From an archaeon (GTDB taxonomy: Archaea > Altiarchaeota > Altiarchaeia > IMC4 > QMZM01): a stretch of DNA of 12,225 bases. Numbering within the stretch: position 1 is the first letter of the stretch; every line of letters starts with the position of its first letter. The stretch lies in NCBI GenBank assembly GCA_029933895.1, contig JAOZNG010000021.1, positions 1 through 12,225 of the forward strand, given 5' to 3'. Of this stretch, positions 5,866-12,225 are shown in pieces. The notes under the pieces were generated by a model. That model saw nothing but the letters and a program-made list of their open reading frames with translations, ran no database searches and was not told the DNA's origin. The position numbers were made by a program, and so were the translations under genes.

Positions 5866-8800
5866 TCATTCTGAATGGTCCAACTCATTACCTTCGTTAC
5901 CAGAACTTTTCACGGTTTTATCCTCCTGAGTAGGAGCAGCTTCCTGGCCCGGTGGTCTATAATATAAAATCTCTGGAGTAGCCACAGGTGGTGGCACTGG
6001 GGCCTGGATTTTTACCGGCGCTACTGGTGTCTGCGGGGGTAATGCCAGTCTCGGCTGGAGTTCAGGAGCAGGTAGTTGCGGTTGCTCTGGTGATGGAGCC
6101 TCTGGAATTTTCATTATTCCTTCTTCATGTTTCTTTCTTTCAGCCCGTTTTGGTGCTAAAAAGGCGAGATAGAATACTATGCCGAAAGGTATCACAAAAC
6201 CAATAAATCCAAGAAGGATACTCACACCCACCCTCCCTGGCACTTCTACAACAACATCCTCAGGTTCACCCTCACCTTTTACATTTATGGCGGCTACTCT
6301 ATAAACATATCTGTTACCCGGTGTCATGCATCTGTCTTCATAACCTCTAACTTCTCCATCTACTCGTGCAATTAGCCTCATCCTTTCTCCTATCTTTCCT
6401 CGATAGACAGCATAACCAATTATTTCTCCTCCGCCATTATTCACAGGCTCATCCCATAAAAGAATCACATGATCGCTTTTAACTATCGCATGAACTTTTA
6501 CAGGGACAGAAGGATAGCCCATGGGCACTGCTTTCACTCGATAGCTGAGCGGACCCTCTCCCATATCATTTACCGCGCTGATACGGTAATAATAGGCTTT
6601 ACCATTTTCCACACTTTCGTCATTATACTCTAAAACATCCTTAACCGTGGCCCAATACTTTTCCTCCCCTGCTACTTCTCCTCTGTAAATCCTGTAGCCT
6701 GTTATACTAGTTCCGCCATCTGATTTGGGTGGATACCATTTTATAACAACCATACTTTCTTCAACTTTGTCAACCCATATTCGTCCAACAGCTCCAGGAG
6801 GTTCAAGAGGCGTACAACTCTGTATGGGGGCTTTCCTTCCTTCTCCAAAGAGATTAGACGCTGACACTGTGACATAATATGTCTCACCATAAAGAATCTC
6901 TGTTATCTCACAAGTTTTTTGTTCACCTGTCACAATTTTATAGAACATCAATTTTTCTTTGTCAGTGCCAAAGTACACCCTATATTCAATTATTTCAAAA
7001 TAGATTCGTTCAGGTTCCTTCCAACTAAGAAAGATAGAATTATTCTCATAAACAATAAATAAATCTCTTGGCACAGTAGGAACTGTCCCCACAGGAACAG
7101 GTTCCAACTCTACGCTAACACCCTCGCTGTATAGATTCACTGCAGCTACTTTGAGGCAATAGAATTTACCAGGCGTGAGGTCCAGCAACTCATACTCAGT
7201 TTTTTCTGTTTCTTCCACGCTCCATATGTCCTCGTCCTCGCTTCTCCAGTACACTCTGTATTTTATTATCGGGGACCCCCCATCTTCCTCCGGCGACTTC
7301 CATGATATTCTGATCGAATCCAAGCCACTTTTTATATCAATGTTTTTCACACCCCCGGGTTCACCATAAGAAGTTGCGTTCACGGGATGAGATAATGCAC
7401 TTTCACCAAACTCATTTAATGCACTTATTCTATAATAAAACTTCACCCCACCTAACAAGTTGGTATCAATTATTTCGCGTGTTTTAGCATCTACAGTTTT
7501 ATATAGCGATACTGAATAGACACTTTTTCCCCTGTATATGTTATATCCTATAATCTCTCTTCCACCATTATCTGACGGCAACTCCCATGTAAGGTATATT
7601 GAATGCAGTCTTCCTTCAATAGATATCCTTGTTATTTTTCCAGGGACAGTTCCGGGTGAAGCAACCAATATTGCAGAAGACGGACCCTCTCCAGCTATGT
7701 TGAAAGCCGCTATCCTGTAATAATACACCTCACCATTTTTCACATCGGAATCTCTATAGAAGCTTGTTGAGGAAGATAATTCAGTCAACAGCGTAAAGGA
7801 CGTGTTAGTAACACCTTTGTAAATTCTATATCCCAATACTTCGTTAGAATAATTAAGCTCCAAAGGCTTCCAATGAAGTTCAACATATCCATTACCCTCA
7901 ATTATTCTCATTCCCTCAATTCTACCAGGTAACAAGAGTGGCATTCCTTTAATTGGACCTGCCATTTCGCTTTCACCGTACACTGAAACGGCAGTGATTC
8001 CATAAAAGTAAATCATTGAGTCATTGAGGTAGTCTATAAACGTTCTTTCATTACTGTTTAAAACAGCATATAGCGTGAGATTTTCGGGGGAGTTTCCCCT
8101 ATATAATCTATATTCAAGCACTAGGGTACCATAAAGGTACAAGGGTTGCTCCCAGACCAATCTGACTCTGGCAACCTCTGAAATAGCCGCAAATCCCATT
8201 GGGGGTGAAGGCGGTAATGCGCCTTTAGATACGGCGATCTCGGATAGCGGCCCCAATCCAAGTCTATTCTGGGCTGCAATTGCATAATAATAAAATTTCC
8301 CCATAGTAATATTAGTATCTAGGAACTGATTTGTTTTATTACTAACGTTTACGTAAAACTCCAGATTAGATACATGTTCACCTCTAAATATAATATAGCC
8401 TTGTATAGGATATCCCCCATCATCCAAAGGCTGTTCCCATGAGAGTAGAATTCCACCACTTCCTGAAACTGCCGTAAGGTTTCTAACTACACTTGGAGCC
8501 GTGTTGGGTGTGCCAAAAACAATTGGAGATAATGCACTTTCGCCCCCATAATCTCTAAGTACATAGGAGACTGCATAATAGTATTTTTTCCGTTTTTCAC
8601 CGACCGAGAACGTGTCTGTGAACCGGGATTTATTGCCTGCTACAGTTACATATTTCAGTAGATTGCTTGCATTTAGACCTCTGTATATGACAAAATTAGA
8701 GATATTATTTTTAAGAATGGGCACGCTGGGAGCCTTCCAAAAGAGAGTCACGTTGTAATCCCCATCAGTGGCATACAGATCAGTAATCCCAGGTGTAACC

Positions 8801-11800
8801 TCAGGTCTCTCTATTGCCATCCTTGAAGGGTGCGATTCTCCTGTTATATTTACAAGATTATATGTTAGGTAATAATAACATTCTATATTCTCAAACGTTT
8901 TTAATTTTGTAGAGGTGTCTACGTAATATGTCCGACTCTTTGTTCTATTTATAACCTCAAATGTAGTGTCAAAGGATATGGTATAATTGTCAAAAGCTAT
9001 GTGGTCCGAATTTGGAGTGAAGTTAATTTCGACCTTTAAATAATATTTCTCTGATGGAATGTATATATCACACCAATCTATAAGGCTACCAGTACTATTA
9101 ATGACAAAATATTTTCCATAACGAATAAGGGTCAAGTCGGGGAGAGAATCCCCTCCGTATAATGAGATGTACTTGATGGTTTTCGACACAGTAGCGGGGG
9201 TATAGGCAAACATTCTAAGGCTGCATAATTCATTTTTATGTCCGGAAATATTGAAAATAACATAATCCCCCTTTGCTGATAGTGAGATGAGATCGCCCAA
9301 AGAGCTTTTGAAAGATTCTATCTGTCCATCACCTTTTCTAAGATAACGATCGTCACCAGAAGAACAATAATTTACATAGGAGTCTATGCCTGTTCCTTCA
9401 CAATAATAGGTTTGAATGTTCTTTATCGCTCTATACACATTATAACTCTTCAACTCATATTGTTTCTGTATTGAAGGTAGAATCTTAGTCCACGAGACGT
9501 TTACGGAGAATAATCCCTTATTGGAAGAGACATTATTCACAGGTGGGGGGATTTGTGGAGTCCCGTTAACATATTCTGATAAGAAGCTTTCACCATAATT
9601 TTGAAGCGCGTAACTGACAGCGTAATAGTTTTCAGTGGCGTTAAAGTTAAATTGTGTGTGGTTGAACCACGTTTTATTTCCATACCATAAAAGAGTCATA
9701 TTTTCAGGTTGGGTGCCCTCATATTCCACAATGTATGAATCAAACGCTATATTGATATTCATAGAAAGAAAATGAAACTTGATATAGTAGTTGTCAGAGG
9801 GTATATACAACGAAGGCCACGTCAAAATGGAGTTTTCAGATATAACAAAGTGCTGCGATTCAACAATAAGAGTGTCTGGATTTGTGTTGTTTCCTCCATA
9901 CACCCTAATATCCATTATTGCAGTTCTCCCTATGGGTGGACATGCTTCCAGACTGATATTAATCCTTTCGTCTCCATGGTTTAAAATCCGAAAAACGATA
10001 TAATCATCGCTTTTTAAAGAAATAGTGTCCGACATTCTATCATTTTTGAATCGGTAGATTAGTCCGTCACCTTCTTGCAAAAATAATTGATCGCCTGAGG
10101 AGGCATAATTATCATTTACGTCTATCCCCGTGCCATTACATATTATTCTCATTGGTTTTGTCTTAACTGGCTTAGCATATAATTTGTAATAAAGTAAATT
10201 GAAATTCGTAATGATTTCAGACGGTAGTGGAAGCCAGGATATATTTGTATAAAAGTAACCACTTTTAATCTTGTCTATTTTTACTGGGGGGGGCATCTTT
10301 GGAGACCCGCTCACTATTTCGGAAAAGAGGGGTTTCAGTGATGCATTTATTTCATATGTGACTGCGTAATAATAAGTGTTGTCATCAAATCTTGTAAATG
10401 TGTCATTAAACCACGTATTATTTCCCGTCTTGGCATATACTTTTAGTACATCTTTGGCCAGACCTCTATAAACTACATAATTTAGAAGAGTATAATTTTC
10501 TAATGTGACGGGGGACCAAGAAATGTTGATGTAGAAATAACCAATATCAAGAGAAATGTTTTTGACCATGGGCAGGAGGGATGGTGTGCCTGAAGAAACT
10601 TCAGAAAATACTAGTCTTCTTTTTTCAGGGTTTAACCCCACAATAAAATAATACTTTCTTCCTAAGATCCCTGCATCTTCATACCACGTTCTATTTTTCA
10701 CTGTACTCAAATAGAGAAATGTTGTAGAATTATTTCCTCTGAATACTGCATACTCACCGTTCTCTCTATGTAATGTCGAATTCCAAGATATGTTCAGTGC
10801 CCGATAATCAGGAGAAATGTTTATATTCTTAATCTCCACAGGCCCTATTAACCTAACCTTCATAATACTGCTAGCGGTATTTGATGTTGGGCACATATAG
10901 GCTAACAGTCCGAGATCTGTAGAAAGGGCAGGGTCATATGAGGACCCGTTTTCTGCGATTACTGGGTTGTTTTCAGATGTCCAATGGGCTCCCAAATCGG
11001 TACTATAAATATATTTTATTTTATTATCAGATCCTTCATAAGCCAGGAGAACAGTGCTCGTGTTATGTATATAGCCTGCAGCAAATGTGTATGAACCCGT
11101 TCCTAGAGAATTGGAACCTCTATTTCTCACAAGAAAAAACTCCTGAGACCATGACTGGCCATTGTTTGTGGATCTCACCATGGAAATATCATCATTACTC
11201 CATCTGTTCGCAAATAGCAGAACGGTTCCATTTACATTTAAAGCACGCATAAATGTGTAATCTCTGTATGTGTTCATTATCACTCTAGGACTACCCCAAC
11301 TAGCACCACCATTTGTCGAAACTTTCACTCTAACATACCCATCAGAGGGGCTACCAGAAACATAATGCCTTGCATAAAAATAAAGAAGTCGGGGATTTGT
11401 AGCAGTTCCTGCCACGGTGATAGCCATGGTAGAACAATAACCTGAAGATACCACAATGCCCATCGACCTCCAGGTAGTTCCATCATAGCGATATAGCCTT
11501 CCCTCTATATAACTAGATAATACCACACCCAAGTATAGGTAGTTGTCATCATGGGCTATATCGAAACCTGCTGCATAAGAGTAGACTATGGTAGTAGGTG
11601 ATATTGTAGAAAGATTTTTCCATTGTGATATCTGTGTGTGCTTTTCTAATACACGATACAAGCTAAAGGAGTTTCCTGTGGTGCGGATAAAGACAAATAA
11701 ATTATTATTCCAGATATAAAGATATACATTCGCATTAACTAATGAATAAGGGCTTTTCCACACATCAATGGATTTATGCCAGGTTCTGCCAAAATCTTCT

Positions 11801-12126
11801 GAGGCTAGAAGATTAACTTGAAGACTGCTTCCGTTTTTCCAGACATATCCAACAAATAGATACTTTCCCTCGGCAGCAAAGTTAGTATATATTGCCCCAC
11901 CGTCTATAAAACTATAATGCGTATTGTTAATCTCCAATAAGACTGGGGTCCTTGAGAAGTTTTGCGATTCGGTGTTTATTAAATATTCTGTAGCTGAGGG
12001 AGTAATTTTGGAAAAGAGACGTCCTAGTTGTTTGTAGCTCTTCGAATCTATCGCGATAATCATGCTTTCTGTAATGACCAATGCGGCTAAAAAAAGTATC
12101 AGTATACGCTTACCGCAGGCAACCAT
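5866..12126 (-). CDS. Giant secreted, membrane-anchored protein: Asp-box beta-propeller plus 13 FnIII units
   Basis: The 2086-residue protein has a signal peptide (MVACGKRILILFLAALVITE) starting at the ATG 12126-12124, about 34 bp from a strong TATA box. Residues about 50-425 form a sialidase/BNR-like propeller with four clear Asp-boxes: SEDFGRTW (109-116), STNGGASW (270-277), STNNGQSW (319-326) and STDLGAHW (375-382). Thirteen FnIII units follow, near 428-514, 518-608, 612-857, 861-1107, 1111-1206, 1210-1302, 1305-1394, 1400-1491, 1494-1586, 1590-1676, 1683-1772, 1777-1868 and 1872-1963. Typical cores are GYRIYRG and YYYRISAVNDMGEGPLS. Units 3 and 4 are enlarged by related inserts of about 150 residues. 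A TM helix (about 1967-1991) ends before KRAERKK, and the roughly 95-residue tail is Pro/Gln/Ala-rich. Sequons are dense from the N-terminus to about residue 1445. The likely role is surface glycan binding or processing, or adhesion on a long stalk. Catalysis is unproven. Confidence 0.87.
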   Translation of the reverse strand: MVACGKRILILFLAALVITESMIIAIDSKSYKQLGRLFSKITPSATEYLINTESQNFSRTPVLLEINNTHYSFIDGGAIYTNFAAEGKYLFVGYVWKNGSSLQVNLLASEDFGRTWHKSIDVWKSPYSLVNANVYLYIWNNNLFVFIRTTGNSFSLYRVLEKHTQISQWKNLSTISPTTIVYSYAAGFDIAHDDNYLYLGVVLSSYIEGRLYRYDGTTWRSMGIVVSSGYCSTMAITVAGTATNPRLLYFYARHYVSGSPSDGYVRVKVSTNGGASWGSPRVIMNTYRDYTFMRALNVNGTVLLFANRWSNDDISMVRSTNNGQSWSQEFFLVRNRGSNSLGTGSYTFAAGYIHNTSTVLLAYEGSDNKIKYIYSTDLGAHWTSENNPVIAENGSSYDPALSTDLGLLAYMCPTSNTASSIMKVRLIGPVEIKNINISPDYRALNISWNSTLHRENGEYAVFRGNNSTTFLYLSTVKNRTWYEDAGILGRKYYFIVGLNPEKRRLVFSEVSSGTPSLLPMVKNISLDIGYFYINISWSPVTLENYTLLNYVVYRGLAKDVLKVYAKTGNNTWFNDTFTRFDDNTYYYAVTYEINASLKPLFSEIVSGSPKMPPPVKIDKIKSGYFYTNISWLPLPSEIITNFNLLYYKLYAKPVKTKPMRIICNGTGIDVNDNYASSGDQLFLQEGDGLIYRFKNDRMSDTISLKSDDYIVFRILNHGDERINISLEACPPIGRTAIMDIRVYGGNNTNPDTLIVESQHFVISENSILTWPSLYIPSDNYYIKFHFLSMNINIAFDSYIVEYEGTQPENMTLLWYGNKTWFNHTQFNFNATENYYAVSYALQNYGESFLSEYVNGTPQIPPPVNNVSSNKGLFSVNVSWTKILPSIQKQYELKSYNVYRAIKNIQTYYCEGTGIDSYVNYCSSGDDRYLRKGDGQIESFKSSLGDLISLSAKGDYVIFNISGHKNELCSLRMFAYTPATVSKTIKYISLYGGDSLPDLTLIRYGKYFVINSTGSLIDWCDIYIPSEKYYLKVEINFTPNSDHIAFDNYTISFDTTFEVINRTKSRTYYVDTSTKLKTFENIECYYYLTYNLVNITGESHPSRMAIERPEVTPGITDLYATDGDYNVTLFWKAPSVPILKNNISNFVIYRGLNASNLLKYVTVAGNKSRFTDTFSVGEKRKKYYYAVSYVLRDYGGESALSPIVFGTPNTAPSVVRNLTAVSGSGGILLSWEQPLDDGGYPIQGYIIFRGEHVSNLEFYVNVSNKTNQFLDTNITMGKFYYYAIAAQNRLGLGPLSEIAVSKGALPPSPPMGFAAISEVARVRLVWEQPLYLYGTLVLEYRLYRGNSPENLTLYAVLNSNERTFIDYLNDSMIYFYGITAVSVYGESEMAGPIKGMPLLLPGRIEGMRIIEGNGYVELHWKPLELNYSNEVLGYRIYKGVTNTSFTLLTELSSSTSFYRDSDVKNGEVYYYRIAAFNIAGEGPSSAILVASPGTVPGKITRISIEGRLHSIYLTWELPSDNGGREIIGYNIYRGKSVYSVSLYKTVDAKTREIIDTNLLGGVKFYYRISALNEFGESALSHPVNATSYGEPGGVKNIDIKSGLDSIRISWKSPEEDGGSPIIKYRVYWRSEDEDIWSVEETEKTEYELLDLTPGKFYCLKVAAVNLYSEGVSVELEPVPVGTVPTVPRDLFIVYENNSIFLSWKEPERIYFEIIEYRVYFGTDKEKLMFYKIVTGEQKTCEITEILYGETYYVTVSASNLFGEGRKAPIQSCTPLEPPGAVGRIWVDKVEESMVVIKWYPPKSDGGTSITGYRIYRGEVAGEEKYWATVKDVLEYNDESVENGKAYYYRISAVNDMGEGPLSYRVKAVPMGYPSVPVKVHAIVKSDHVILLWDEPVNNGGGEIIGYAVYRGKIGERMRLIARVDGEVRGYEDRCMTPGNRYVYRVAAINVKGEGEPEDVVVEVPGRVGVSILLGFIGFVIPFGIVFYLAFLAPKRAERKKHEEGIMKIPEAPSPEQPQLPAPELQPRLALPPQTPVAPVKIQAPVPPPVATPEILYYRPPGQEAAPTQEDKTVKSSGNEGNELDHSE
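8959..9423 (-). repeat. Insert domain copy 2, nested in FnIII unit 4 (residues about 902-1056)
   Basis: This copy sits at the same FnIII position as copy 1, after YNVYRAIKN (895-903), and is collinear with it: CEGTGIDSYVNYCSSGDD (909-926), LRKGDGQIESFK (929-940), SAKGDYVIFNISGH (950-963), ISLYGGDSLPD (987-997), IYIPSEKYYLK (1021-1031) and HIAFDNYTISFD (1042-1053). The two copies share blocks throughout but are clearly diverged, so the duplication is old. Copy 2 has four cysteines (909, 921, 968, 1019), two of them without a counterpart in copy 1, so an extra disulfide is possible. Confidence 0.75.
9709..10173 (-). repeat. Insert domain copy 1, nested in FnIII unit 3 (residues about 652-806)
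   Basis: The host FnIII unit is split after strand C (YYKLYAKP, 646-653) and resumes with MTLLWYGNKTWFNHT (810-824). Between them lies a self-contained block with CNGTGIDVNDNYASSGD (663-679), LQEGDGLIYRFK (683-694), SLKSDDYIVFRILNHGDE (703-720), IRVYGGNNTNPD (740-751) and LYIPSDNYYIK (773-783), ending in NIAFDSYIVEYE (792-803). The closing D-x-Y strand resembles galactose-binding-like and carbohydrate-binding beta-sandwiches, so sugar binding is a guess. It has two cysteines, 663 and 729. I do not recognise a named family. Confidence 0.75.
10286..10293 (-). repeat. Eight-C homopolymer inside the minus-strand surface gene
   Basis: On the coding strand eight consecutive C encode Pro612-Pro613-Pro614 in the linker between FnIII units 2 and 3. 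The matching linker before unit 4 (PPPV at 860-863) has only six C in a row. The tract is a possible slippage site; see findings. Confidence 0.9.
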
Positions 12127-12156
12127 TCGACCACCGAGGATAGATATGATTAGGGG

Positions 12157-12175
12157 TATTTATATTTTATTTTCC
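12157..12175 (-). promoter_or_regulatory. BRE/TATA promoter of the 2086-residue surface protein gene
   Basis: Read on the minus strand the element is CGGAAAATAAAATATAAATA, with a perfect TATAAATA at 12164-12157 and a BRE-like CGGAAAA just upstream. The box centre is about 34 bp from the ATG, so the leader would be only about 7-8 nt. A GGTGG at 12135-12131, four bases before the ATG, could be a weak ribosome-binding site but would lie at the extreme 5' end of the mRNA. The remaining sequence to the window edge (12176-12225) shows no gene; TTTTTAAA at 12203-12210 might be a plus-strand TATA box for a gene outside the window. Confidence 0.7.
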
Positions 12176-12225
12176 GGCCAAACTATCTATAACTTCCACC
12201 CATTTTTAAACAGTTAGGAAAAGGA

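Larger units (their letters stand above)
6238..10845 (-). repeat. Array of 13 fibronectin type III units
   Basis: Each ordinary unit is about 85-95 residues and follows one scheme: a Pro-containing linker, strand B ending in a Trp (ISW, LTW, LSW), strand C as Y-x-(I/V/L)-(Y/F)-(R/K)-G, a (T/S)-x-(F/Y/W)-x-D turn, and strand F as YYY-(R/A)-(I/V)-(S/A). Units 6, 9, 10, 12 and 13 carry a GG pair in the turn before strand C (DDGGYPIQGY, DNGGREIIGY, EDGGSPIIKY, SDGGTSITGY, NNGGGEIIGY). Units 1-5, 7, 8 and 11 lack it. FnIII arrays act as spacers and protein-binding stalks in secreted proteins. The units are too diverged in DNA to suggest recent tandem amplification. Confidence 0.85.

Noticed and set aside
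9772..10003. Two overlapping 70-codon plus-strand ORFs opposite insert domain copy 1
   Set aside because: Both are shadows of the minus-strand gene in two different frames, with no recognisable features. The protein conservation between the insert copies supports the minus strand.
10938..11252. 104-codon plus-strand ORF opposite the propeller of the minus-strand giant gene
   Set aside because: It lies wholly inside a well-supported coding region on the other strand, has Cys/His/Tyr-rich content typical of antisense frames, and has no promoter or domain signal.

Overview
The window looks archaeal. Each of the three large genes has an archaeal-type promoter (a purine-rich BRE next to a TATA-like box) about 28-34 bp upstream of its start codon, which implies leaderless or nearly leaderless mRNAs. 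Two genes encode very large secreted proteins rich in N-X-S/T sequons, each with a C-terminal membrane anchor and a low-complexity cytoplasmic tail. That style is common in Thermoplasmatota and related Euryarchaeota. The A+T-rich composition and the FnIII repeats of the type DGG..I.GY.IYRG fit this too, but the lineage is an inference.

Layout. Positions 3-152 (+) hold the C-terminal end of an unidentified gene cut by the window edge. Positions 194-313 (-) hold a 39-codon ORF that could encode a single-pass membrane protein. Positions 412-1581 (+) encode a GT-B, GT4-like glycosyltransferase. Positions 1797-5861 (+) encode a 1354-residue surface protein: signal peptide, Asp-box beta-propeller, beta-sandwich, Ig/cadherin/PKD-like domains, TM helix and an E/K-rich tail. 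Positions 5866-12126 (-) encode a 2086-residue surface protein: signal peptide, Asp-box beta-propeller, 13 FnIII units, TM helix and a Pro-rich tail. The last two genes converge with only 4 bp between their stop codons. No tRNA, rRNA, CRISPR array, insertion sequence or attachment site was recognised.

How the parts may work together. The two giant proteins share one plan: an outermost glycosidase-like propeller on an Ig-type stalk, anchored at the C-terminus. Both probably act at the cell surface, in glycan binding or processing, adhesion or S-layer association. The neighbouring glycosyltransferase could supply sugars for their many sequons or for another surface glycan. This link rests on proximity alone.

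The most unusual feature is a domain of about 150 residues, present twice, inserted inside FnIII units 3 and 4 of the minus-strand protein. It has its own conserved motifs and a carbohydrate-binding-like C-terminal strand pattern, and I do not recognise it as a named family. Also notable are an eight-base G/C homopolymer inside each giant gene, the sequon-poor membrane-proximal end of the FnIII stalk, and the contrasting acidic and proline-rich tails.
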